Shown here: piece by piece, positions 1 through 10,500 of the stretch
Position numbering within the stretch: the stretch's first letter is position 1
Layout: every line of letters begins with the position of its first letter
NCBI RefSeq assembly: GCF_001949145.1
Contig: NW_019091362.1
Location: 4,517,084-4,581,083, forward strand
From: Acanthaster planci
Taxonomy: Eukaryota; Echinodermata; Asteroidea; Valvatida; Acanthasteridae
DNA length: 64,000 bases
Direction of reading: 5' to 3'
The notes under the pieces: model-generated
Seen by the model: only the letters and a program-made list of their open reading frames with translations
The model's database searches: none
Told to the model about the DNA's origin: nothing
Program-made: the position numbers and the translations under genes

Positions 1-16
1 CAAACCCTTTACTTAC

Positions 17-244
17 ATGTTCCTAGTGCTACTTTGAAGGTACAGGAAACCTTTCTTGACTCAGCTCCTGTGGCTGTGCATGTGACTTCTGTTGTTACAC
101 CATTTGGGAATAGACCCGGCATGCAAGTTGTTGAGGGTGCCGCACCATCATTGATGTCGTTGTTTGCAACAGGTTCGTCAAAGGTGGGTGTTCCATCATT
201 AGCCAATGCAATATCAGCCGGGCAACCCGTTTTGAATGTTGGAT
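17..244 (-). CDS. Exon 5: HYR module 4 (type B); gene continues past the window
   Basis: 228 nt, phase 1 at both ends. The acceptor is TTATCTCCATAG and the donor GTAAGT (revcomp of 11-16). The module begins DPTFKTGCPADI and ends VTCTATGAESRKVSCTFKV. It is shorter than exon 3 by a few residues after the PADI block but otherwise a close paralogue. The intact donor shows that at least one more exon lies beyond base 1. Confidence 0.85.
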
Positions 245-3200
245 CTATGGAGATAAGGGTTAAACAAACCAAAATCTCTTCCACAGATGATAAAATTACT
301 ACAATTTGGGTAACAAGGCTTAATGTACTTGGACATTTTGTAACTTGATGATATGAGGAAAGGAAACAAAATGAAAGACAGAAGAAGTTTATACATGTAG
401 TTTGAAATTGATATATTTTATTTGAAGTTTTTGATTTTGGTTGTGGTTTGGACTTGAATGTAACTGGATGTTTCAAGCAAGACTCAAGCAAGGCAAATAT
501 TGCTAATTAAAATAGCATGAACTGAGTATTCAAATATTGTCACAATTGCAATACTTGACCTACACAACAGAAAAACTTGTACACTCGCTTATCTGTGCAC
601 TCTTAATCTATCCTTATTGGTTTAAACTCCAGCAAATTCTTAGTCAACATGCTTCGTAGACTACATAAATACAAATGCGTATATACACATGTGTATGCTA
701 AGCCAGCTCGAGTAATTCCAACACTCATGCTCATACAACATCTAAAAATTTGCCATGTCAGTGAATTTCCTGATGTCAAGAGCACTACAGGCAGGGTCAG
801 ATTTACTTAAGCCACACAGACTCAATTTGGAATCTTAATGTTTTTTATGGTGAAGGTGACAAGTAAACAGGTTTGCAGTAGCACTATGCAAAATGTCTCT
901 TTTGTGAGTACATGTACATGTATGTGTGACTCCAATGAGTACCCTTGTCTTTTCAGAACCACACAAATTCATGATGAGAGAAGCATTTCACATTATACTA
1001 CCACAAACCTATCACAACTGACATTCTGCTATACTTACACACTCTCACATCAAAGCTGCATTCAGAGAAGAGGGCCGGGTTACTGCCATCTGTGACTTTG
1101 CATGTCACAGTGGTATCCCCGCCAACAAATGCATAATTATTGGGGTCTGGGTCACACTTAACGGTAGCTCCTGGAGTCGCTGTGGTTGGCTCCGTCCAGG
1201 AGATGCTTGAGGCTATGTTTTTTCCAATATCTGGCTGAGTTACAATGGTGTCATCATTGCATGAACCTTTGTTGTTAAAGGTTGGTACTGATGGGAATTT
1301 GAAACAATATGATGACAATTTGAAAAGTATACGTGGAAAGTTCAGTTGAGAAAACAATCTGGATCAAAAAGCATTGTGACAGCAGCCTGGAAGTAGCATA
1401 AACGAACAATGAATGTTTATGAGTGCCAACGGTGAGAATATAATCTCTTGAGGTGAAAGATTGAATGTTAATAATATTAGTATATTATACTCTGCTGGCA
1501 AAGCTCATGGGAACAGATAGAACATTTATTCTTTCACCTCAATAAATCTCTTTTTCTTTTCAAGAATTTCAAAAATTCGTTTCGTGTTGTAAAATATAAT
1601 GCATGATAAAACATTCCATTCGTGTTCAAGTCATGATTTTGAGTCTCACATAAAATTCACAAAGTGAATACATGTACTACGTGGATATTCTGCAAATTTC
1701 TCTCAACATTTGGCAGCATATAAGAAGCAATAGCCTGATAGCAAGTGATGCATCACTTATGAGCTTAGAAATTTCTGCTGTATCGGTTAAAAGAAGGACC
1801 GGCCAGTGCTTGACGCTTATCTTCAGCTGTGCACCGTTTTGTGTGAAGAGCTGTGTTACAGCCGCTCAATCCAAAAGAGCTGTTGTGCGGTTCTACTGCA
1901 CGACACTGTTTCTACTGTGTGCCATGCATTGGTCCAAATAATCCATGTTCCATCCATGATTTGCAATTTATCACTGAGATTGACAGGGATTTATCATCAG
2001 GGGCTTCAGGTGAATTTAGATGTCCTCCGTACATCTGCTCTAGGTGAGAACCAAAGGGGTTTTAGCAACAAGGATTCATTTTTTATGCACACACACACGT
2101 TAATCGCAATTACAGTGGGACAGGGGATAATGGAGGCATTCATTTCTGGTTAAAAACACTTCTCATATCTAAATTTACATTTTACAGTGTACATTGTACA
2201 TGTATGTAGCACTAATGGGATCTACCTCATAGTATATGCATGATCAAAACATTGCAGACTCAAAATGTAAGAGGAAATTTCCTTGATAGCTTTGACTTAC
2301 CCGACCCTTTTGTAACCTTAAAGGTACAGGTAACCTTTCTTGAACCATCTCCTGTGGCTTCACATTTGACTTTTGTCGATGTATCATCCGGGAATAGATC
2401 CGGGCTGCAAGATACTGAGGGTGGTTCACCATCATCAATGTCTCTGTTTGCCACAGGTTTGCCCAGTTTGTCAAGGTTGACTTCCTCGCCATTATTAAAT
2501 GCGACATCAGCCGGGCAACCTGTCTTGAATGTTGGATCTGTGGAGATAAGCATTTACATGTAATATGGGATCTAGTCCCCAATTCCCCAAGGCTACAGAC
2601 TAATCCAATTAGACGCCATAACTGCGGTGGCACAGCACTCACATGCACATTCTTTAGCTTGACGCACGCGTGCATGCATTTGGCAAATCATGACACCCTA
2701 TTAGTCGAAGAGGCATGTAACGTGCGCGTACCACCTGTCCACGAGTGCTGTGCCACTGCAGTTACGCCTTCTAATTCTGCTGGTCAAATTACAATATACA
2801 GAACTTTCAGCAATAATGAACATGCTTCATTCTTGGTCAGGCTATAGAACACATATATAATAGGCTTCTAATGAAAAAAGTCCCCCCAAGCTAGTAAGAA
2901 TAACCAAAAGTCAAATTCATCTCTTCGTGAAGAAATACTTTATCAAATCAAATAAAGAATATACATGAAAGGAAAAAGGCACCCTTTAGGCTCTTGAAGA
3001 TTCAAACCAGAAACCAGTTTGTTTTCAGTCACGTAGCTTTTGATTGTCAGTTCCTAATTTGCATGGATGTGCGCGAAAAAGGCCCTCAGCATTCTGGTGT
3101 ACTGGAAACTGAAATACACGTTAATGCATGCTCCTCCATGGACATGGTACGCTTTCTGAATGACTTTGCCTCTTACGTTATGTTATGTGACGTGAAAAAC

Positions 3201-6200
3201 ATCTACAGGGCTTCGATGAATCTGGTGACCATGGTCAGATGGTAAAACTGCTATCACGGGTCATTAGCAGTAATGTATTGTCCATATTGCCAGTGGTGGC
3301 ACCAGTATGACCACGACAGTTGCTCCACGCAACAAATTTTCCAAGTTTCCAATACAACGCTTTCTGCCATTTAGGGAGGCCTTTCAAAATGTCCAGTGGA
3401 AACCTTGTTGGATTTGCCTATTACCACATGAGACTTTTCCATGAATATAGTTAGTAACGTTATTTCATATGACATCAAACGTGATGCATGCGCATCCCTG
3501 CTGTCTGTTCTGTAGCCTTGTGAGATCGGTAATCAGTGGTGATTCAGTCGCCATTTTCTTCTTAATAAAGTGCATTAAAAAGTTCCAAGTAATAACCCTC
3601 CAATGCTAATGGACATGAACTTGACTGGGAGAAAGGAAGTTTTTAAGTCTGATCTGGTGGCAGTTGGTGATTTTCTGAAAAGAACTGACAGACTCACAGT
3701 AATGGGCAATATAATGCTCTGCCTAGTGGCTGGACAATACCGGATTCTAACAACGGAGGGTACAGCTACACGGTAAACAATCTTGTGATTTCATAGAGAA
3801 TCCTGTGTTCATTTCTGCTTACAGTATAAGAAGAGAGAAAAATCTGCTGACCATCCTGTGTGTCAGTAGATGTTCTTTGCAGATTTGCTAAGTCACTATT
3901 TCTGAACAGCAAGTATTATCTGAAACACATTGCATGATTGCATGACTTCACAGAAGTTATATTATTATACCTGATATAAGTTTCTTACATTCTCGAACAA
4001 TTCCTGGGTACAAAAAGATTTCACTACAGCTGAATATAAAGTGAAGAAACCACTTACGGTACATGTGAGCTTTTACATTTTAGAGAGTAAGTTTCATATT
4101 GGGAACAACATAAAACAGCCACCTTTAATAATGGTGTAGTAGTTTACTGGTATTTGCACATGCTACTCACATTGGTGCATAAAGTTTCCATTTGCTGTGA
4201 ATCTGTGCACAAGTCTTTTCTTTTGAGACAATTAAACAAGGGCTTTAAAGAAAAACACTTTATCCATGAATTGTAAATTTGTTTGCACTGGGAATGAACA
4301 TGTAATGCACTGCAAAAACACTGCTTGACAAAAGTGCATTTGTGTATTCAGCATCAGCATGCAAGTACTTGGGGTATATATGTTACAACTAACAAAAGCT
4401 GTTTTCTAGACTCGTACATGTACATGAGACCGGTCTCTTTCAATACAAAATCCAATGCAGTAAAATCTCACAATATTCTGTAAAGCAGATTCCCTGGGAT
4501 TTAAGAGTTTTAATATGATTGTGGGTAACGATTTTACAGAGTAGGCCTATGCAAGACAACTGTGAAAACACGAACAACTTTTAAAAATAACTTAATTGTC
4601 TGTGATGACACGCGATTTGAATCTTTTGTTGGATTATTCTGGTTTGCCGTTTGTAACTACATTGGCAATAATAGACCATGGAGGAATAAAAAAAATTAAA
4701 AAAACAGTGAGGTGTTATAACCAACATTTTGTGGAAGTGGCTGAGTGAAAACAAAAGTTGAAAATCAAAAGTTGGCGCTGCAAAGACATGACAGTTTTGC
4801 AGCATCAACAAGTGTACTGCAGTGATTTATTTGCCACAATACTCACACACACGAACTTGAAATGAGCACTGTGCCGTAGCTTTAGTGTCGAGGTCCGTTG
4901 CAGTGCAAGTGACGAGAGTGTCACCTCCATATTTTGCGCCAGGAGCACTATCACAGGTCACTGCAGCTGGCTTGCTGCCATCACTGTTTGTCGCAAGAGG
5001 GAAGGCCCAATACACCGTTGCTTCATTTTCTTCCGTATCTGGCTGCGTTATTATGGTCTCACAACGGCCTGATTTGAAAACTGGCGCTGCAGAGAAAAAA
5101 AACCAATGAGTACGGAATTTGGGGCTGAACTTTCCGCGTTAACTTACGAATCTCACTCCAACTTCTTCAAGGAATAACCACCATTGTACATTTCTACACA
5201 TTCCTTTTTGCAGCGGCAACAATACAAATGTGTAGGCTCGGACTCGGGAATCAATATCAAGCTTGAAATCCAATTTACTGTATCACTCGGTCGCAACTGA
5301 CATTGACAATATTACGAAAGCGGGTGTCAAAGGTAAACTTCTGCACCGGTAAAAGCAGGACAGTCTGTGGCCGAGCTGGAGGCTGCTCTTTTAGTGTTAA
5401 AGACCCCAAGCAGCTACCCAAACACCTGATTGGGCTAACCATGTTGAATACAAGCTGAATGAAAAGACAACCGTTTTTAAGATTAATTGGACGAATGTAC
5501 ATCGTACGGTGTGAATGAATTTGAGGTCGAATAGAAAACCAAACCAAGGGTAATTTTCTGCGAACTTTGGCCGCTCATTCAAATTGTAGGCAAACTGATG
5601 AGAGAGGTTTATAAAAACCAGGCAACGCCAACCTGCCAGGCTTGAGTCTGGGAGCTTTAGCCTCGCGCCCCATTACGCACAGCCCTGGCCCTGAGAGGAT
5701 CGCACACTCAGGGATATGCATTAGCTGCGCGTACTCTGCGACAAACGCGCCAAAAATCTGTGCTCGCACGTGGGGATTACCCAAAGGGCGGTCATTTTCA
5801 TGTAAAAGCACGTCCTCTCTTGTTCCCACAAAGTGCCAGTGGCTTTTACCAAGGCATTTGCAGATAAATAGTTAATTTTATGAGTGAAACAGTCTGAATA
5901 ACTACATACAGTAACAGACAAAATTCTACCCCTCACGACACGGCTTAGTGGACATTCCACCTGTCACCCCATGACATTAGCCTCTTTACGCTCTTCGAAC
6001 GGTGGCTGGCTTTCATTAAATCAGCCAACAGCTATCAACCAATCGACTTTGTACAACTTTTTATTTTCACTGTTCTACTCTAAAACCCATCAAGTTACGG
6101 AATCAACTGCGTACATTGGCTGGCGCGCGGTAACGCTGTTGGCTGTTCATGCACGTTTTTACAAACTTTTTATGAGGGCCTTCTGTGGTTGATAAAATAG

Positions 6201-7577
6201 CGTGTTTGTTCGCAATGCGCTTGTGAAAAGAGAGACCCTTTTCCGGGCGACAGCCTTCCTGTGGTCGATCGAGCGCGTGCGCATTTAGAACAAAAAGACA
6301 ACTTGCCATATGCTCTCAAAGCCTTAATTTATATTCAGTTAATATTAAAATAGTTTAATTATCTATCTTACTTATTAGTAAATTATCAGTTAACAGAAGT
6401 TAATTGACACTCATTCTGTGTGGTGACACGATACGAATTACTACCAATAGCAGATTTTCATAATCAATAACCGAATGTTAAAATGATGGAACTCTTGTCT
6501 CAAACGTCCATGTACTGACTGTTCTGTCATGTGTTTGTGTTTATCGCAAATTTGTTTTGAAGCCATCCTGAGCAAGGAAATATAGGGAAGCATATTTAGG
6601 ACATAACTAAAAAGGTTTGACCCACTATTTCGCCCGGGCGAAATACTAATCCGCCCGGAATAGTAATCCGCCCGAGCAAAATTGTGGGTCATACGTTTTT
6701 TAAAGTCATGTCCTAAAATCAGCTTCCGTAGAAATGAGTAAAGGCGGTCAGTTTTTCTTACCTGAAAAAAATACAGGGGTCAGGGGCAGCACATATAGTA
6801 AAAAGGAAACTCAATAAAACGCCAGCATAAGATTTGATATCGGTTGATCGGTCGGAAGATGGGTAGACTACAGAATATTACCTCGCTCATATTGGACTTC
6901 ATTTCATAATTAATGACTTTCAACAATCAAGCCTAAATTGCTTTGCGCCATTTTAGCTAGTTTTGATTTGCGCAGCCAAAAATGCTTTCATACGTCCTAT
7001 ATTAATGAGTTTCATTAAAACAAACCAAAACAAAATTAAAAGAAAAAAAAAACCGAAAAACAAAAGCTGAGACCTGAGCTCTGACGTAGATAATATAAAA
7101 AGATATTATATCTTTTTAATGTAAAATGTCCAAAAACATATATCGTTACTTAAAAAGAAAGAAAGAAAGAGATATTTAGGCATAGGCCTACGTTTTGGGT
7201 TAACTTTAGTGTCAATATAAATATTCCAGGGAATTTCATGGTATTGGAAAAATTCACGGATACCACGAAACCCAACTTTATTTTGGAACGGGAAGGGGGG
7301 GGATGCTTTGGAACACAATGAAAGTCACATGGTTTCCAGCGCCACAACCCCACCCTCAACGATCATCCCCACCCAATCTCCCATCCCCACTTGTCAACAC
7401 GGATTGACGCAATTTGTACTTTTACTGTGTATGTAAAGCTTAGGCAATTTGATGGAGCGTGCTATAGCCTACTATATACACCAGTTCTGTCTTACCTGAG
7501 CCTTCAACCGTCCGGGAGCCCAGGCAAAGGGCCAAGAGCACCATGGTAAACCATCGTCGCTTCCCGTCCGTCCTCAT
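17..7577 (-). CDS. Secreted multi-HYR (hyalin repeat) domain protein gene, 5' part, five exons
   Basis: Five minus-strand exons join in frame: 7496-7577, 4847-5086, 2301-2537, 1039-1287 and 17-244, giving about 345 residues and running off the window. The product starts with a signal peptide, then four consecutive HYR modules of about 76-83 residues, each with four cysteines. HYR is an immunoglobulin-like fold known from sea-urchin hyalin and many animal extracellular or membrane-anchored adhesion and complement-like proteins. Every acceptor ends in AG after a pyrimidine-containing tract or similar, every donor is GTAAG or GTGAG, and all junctions are phase 1, the classic arrangement of shuffled extracellular modules. 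No transmembrane segment or other domain is in the visible part, so whether the protein is matrix, cell-surface or soluble cannot be decided. The domain assignment is strong; the exact function is unknown. Confidence 0.85.
245..1038 (-). other. Intron 4 of the HYR gene
   Basis: 794 nt between exons 4 and 5, with GTAAGT donor and TAG acceptor. It is A+T rich and contains several ACATGTA-type motifs. No further exon or repeat element was recognised. Confidence 0.75.
1039..1287 (-). CDS. Exon 4: HYR module 3 (type A)
   Basis: 249 nt, phase 1 at both ends. The acceptor is AATTCCCATCAG and the donor GTAAGT. This is the most canonical HYR module in the window: VPTFNNKGSC, TQPDIGKN, ISWTEP, then TTVTCKVTDGS and ECSFDVRV. 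It is the counterpart of exon 2, so module types alternate A-B-A-B. Confidence 0.88.
1288..2300 (-). other. Intron 3 of the HYR gene
   Basis: 1,013 nt between exons 3 and 4, with GTAAGT donor and CAG acceptor. It includes a short CA repeat near 2090 and a TACATGTA-rich stretch near 2190. The plus-strand open frames in 1672-2153 have no recognisable similarity and overlap each other, so they were not called. Confidence 0.75.
2301..2537 (-). CDS. Exon 3: HYR module 2 (type B)
   Basis: 237 nt, phase 1 at both ends. The acceptor is TTATCTCCACAG and the donor GTAAGT. The module starts DPTFKTGCPADV and ends KVKCEATGDGSRKVTCTFKV, again with four cysteines. Unlike the type-A modules it lacks the W..P core segment and has an acidic run NRDIDDGEPP in the middle. 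It closely resembles exon 5 at both protein and DNA level (the first 32 nt differ at only two positions), so the two arose by duplication. Confidence 0.85.
2538..4846 (-). other. Intron 2 of the HYR gene
   Basis: 2,309 nt between exons 2 and 3, with GTGAGT donor and CAG acceptor. It carries the foldback element at 2607-2776; the rest is A+T-rich sequence in which I see no exon. Confidence 0.75.
2607..2776. mobile_element. Foldback MITE-like element in the HYR gene intron
   Basis: Arms 2607-2640 and 2743-2776 are inverted repeats of 34 bp with 30 matches (both begin AATTAGA and share GTGGCACAGCACTC). The loop is about 100 bp and itself contains CATGCAC/GTGCATG. There is no coding capacity. 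The structure fits a short non-autonomous DNA transposon; no clear target-site duplication was found. Confidence 0.65.
4847..5086 (-). CDS. Exon 2: HYR module 1 (type A)
   Basis: 240 nt, phase 1 at both ends. The acceptor is a T-rich tract ending CTCTGCAG; the donor is GTGAGT. The translated module begins APVFKSGRC and contains TQPD, an aromatic core position in VYW, VTCDS, and the typical HYR end LVTCTATD...AQCSFQVRV. Its four cysteines match the usual HYR pattern. Joined to exon 1, the split codon gives Ala directly after the signal peptide, so this would be near the N-terminus of the mature protein. Confidence 0.85.
5087..7495 (-). other. Intron 1 of the HYR gene
   Basis: 2,409 nt between the signal-peptide exon and the first HYR exon, with GTAAG donor and CTCTGCAG acceptor. 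It contains the palindromic element at 6593-6719 and an AAAG microsatellite near 7155. Open frames at 5575-5829 and 5642-5875 lie opposite each other and match nothing I know. Confidence 0.75.
6593..6719. mobile_element. 127-bp palindromic MITE in HYR gene intron 1
   Basis: The sequence reads almost the same on both strands. The left end ATTTAGGACATAACT pairs with the right end AGTCATGTCCTAAAAT, and further in GACCCAC pairs with GTGGGTC and CGCCCGGGCG with CGCCCGAGC. The centre has a repeated ATCCGCCCG. This is a typical foldback element without coding capacity. The flanks do not show an obvious target duplication. Confidence 0.7.
7496..7577 (-). CDS. Exon 1: signal peptide of the HYR protein
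   Basis: The exon encodes MRTDGKRRWFT followed by the hydrophobic stretch MVLLALCLG and a short polar end SRTVEGS. This is a basic n-region, hydrophobic core and c-region, i.e. a secretory signal peptide of about 24-29 residues. The donor is CTCAG|GTAAG at 7496/7495, phase 1. A second in-frame Met (12th codon) sits in a better Kozak context (ACCATGG), and translation might start there; I kept the first because it supplies the basic n-region. The frame is open further upstream (to about 7847), but that stretch looks like 5' UTR or upstream sequence. Transcription start and promoter were not identified. Confidence 0.75.
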
Positions 7578-10500
7578 CGTCGCAATGTATAGGACACTCT
7601 CACGATCTACCGTAATTTGAAAGCTGCAGAATTCCGAGCGCGCTTCTGCCGTCTCTCCTCCAAGATAGCAGATTCCCAAATGCTTCGAGCCGAACAAAAT
7701 GAAACAATATGTATTACCTGCATTTGAAACGATCTGGCGCAATAAATACGCAGACTGGATGGAGCCCAAGAAAGACAGGTCAGCCGATGTCCACCACGCC
7801 CCAAAACATAAAACAACATTGCAAGGCCTACGCCTCAGCGCAAACATCGGCTGGCGTTTTTGCTATTGCTGTGGCAACACATTTGACTTTTGACCCATCT
7901 GAAATTAAATTTTAAACTATTAGGTTAAACGCAATGAGAAGGGTCTGTGTCCTTAAAAAAATGTGAACCTTCACTGAGCCATAAGTACAGAGTACTACCA
8001 CAAAATTAATTATTTACCCAGATAAATGATTCAACGAGAAATGTGCAGTAAAGAGTGGTTGCGCAGAAAACCTGACATGCGTCAACCCCGATCGCATCGT
8101 CTACTTTGTCGGTTACCGTGATCTGCTGCTTTCTTGTTGGATATCGTGTGTTTGATGGCTTTAACTTTCAGAGCTCGTTTTTTTACAACACTGGGTCCGT
8201 TTCTTTTCTTTTCTTTTGGTTTTTGGTTTCAGACACAAGTAGCAAGGGTGAGATCGGGAGATGAAGAGCAATTGAAGAAGCATCAAGTACAAGAGCTGTA
8301 TAATAATAACAACAATGAAAGTACTTTGATTTTTCACTGGGTTTTTAGTACGGTAGCCATCAAAGAATGAATTCTCTCCCAAATGACTGCAATTGTGTGG
8401 ACCTTATGTACACTTATTTTGGTTGTGCAATGTGCAAGATATAACAAAACGTAGAGATAAGAAAACTCTTTACAAAGTCCGAGGGTTGGGTTGGGGACGA
8501 TGCATATTATAATCCCTGAAATCAGGGAAAGGTCCTGAGAAATGACACCCTTGATGTGGGAAGTTCAATGGAATTCATGGATTTTGCAACTACGCGTGCT
8601 GTGTTAAACAACAATGCTGACTGAAAATTTCGAGGTCTTAATTAAACATAAACCAGAATATGATCCTATAAACCTCTACCACAGGAACTTCACAGGCTAA
8701 TTTTCATTTTTACTTCGCGATGGCAGTATTTCCCCCGTCTACACGGGTTAGTTGTGTTCATATGCATCGTAAATAAAAGAGACAAAAGGGGGAAGCCAAA
8801 GAAACGAGAAGAAAAACGAAATGGAAGGGGCTGAAAACGTCAATTTGCTTTAAAAAATCCCTCAAAATTGATCCCTCCCCAATTGATTAGTTTTCTTTAG
8901 CTGATGAATGATTTCACCTCCGGAACCCCCCTCGAAAAAAGTAGGTACCCCCCAGAAAAATCCCGGTGACGCCCACGGTTGTGTTTAAACTGAACAGTGG
9001 TCAAATGATAACCAGTCAATTTTTAATCGTGACAAAACTTTTCAGTGGAGGCGGAAAGGATTTAGTTCCCGAACGCATGGGACGAATTGAGAGTCATCGT
9101 TGTTGTCCGCAATGATGACTCGTGATTTAAAAAAAATAAATGCATAATGTAGTGGGTATACCTGTGGTTATTTCTGTATAACTCAGAAAGTTAGCCAACA
9201 AGACGTTCAAAGCATCCAAAAAACTGCATGAATAAACTCACCGAAGACCTAGCCTTGGAGTGCGAGTTAAGAGTTCTTGAAATGTCATGGGGGAACTCTG
9301 GGAATATTCGACCAGCACTTAACCATGCATGTAAACATGATTTCAGTCTCACAAGAAAAGTAATTAACACTGAAATGTACAGGCGAGAAAGAGCTTCGTT
9401 GTTGTCGTTTCAATAGGCTAAAACAAATAAATGTTCACTTTGGTGTAAATTTAACACACTTGGTATCTGTTATCTTGAATAACAAATGTGCCTGTTGTAG
9501 CCAATATAGAGATTCCAAAGGTTTAACTTGAAAACTAATTAAAAATGTGTCCAACTTTTTCATTTAATTCAGGTGAGTAAATTGACATGTTATCAATTTG
9601 TTGTTTTAATTGCTACCAATTTTGACGTTAAAATCTTCACAATAAAGGATCGCTTACTCTGACGCTGCCATGGTCACCCTCAGTGGTAAACAAACGCACG
9701 TAAACACTGAGCTTGCGCATTCCCACAAGCTTTGAAGGGTTTAAACCTTGCTATTTGCACTTGCATTATCTGTTAATTGCAAGATTTTTTTATCAAGCAC
9801 TCTAAAATTCAAATAACTGTTAATCTACGCCTTCCTGTTCATCCAAAAGGCCAAGAGCTATTCTCCTAAATGTGTTAGCAATAAACCGTCAGATTAATGT
9901 GACTGAACTTGAGAGCTCAAGGGTTAAACTGCTCGATATGATATCTGTTCATGCAATGTCTGTTGTGGAGACGGCACTTGTTGTGGCATCCGTTCACATA
10001 ACGACGGCAATACACTCGTAAATAGCGTCGTAACCAAATTTGATAAACTGTCTTTTGTTTTTGAGAGACGTCATGAAAGTTTTGGACTGCGGATATTCAG
10101 CCCTAGGCGCCACTGGTCAAAGGTATCTTGAGATATGCTTTGAAAAGCAGGGACAAAAGACAGCACTTTAAATAGCATACACATTTATTATGACAACCGC
10201 ATCTTGTTATTGTGAGCGTTCCCACGACGAAGGCGACAAAACAAATAAACATACAATATTTGGATAGATTGACATTTTAAATTTGTTATACCATTAAAGA
10301 AAAGTGCACGGAAAACGCGGTTTTACAAGTAGACAAAGCAATTTTAATCGATGGAATTTTGAAATCCAGCATTCCGTACAGGCAGAAAACTCCATAGCCT
10401 TGGGAAAAAGCCCCTGCTTCAGACTCTGCGTTGCACGATACTAGGCCACTGCAATGGTTATAATGAGTTAATCTTAAAATATCAAAGTCCACATTGGCCA

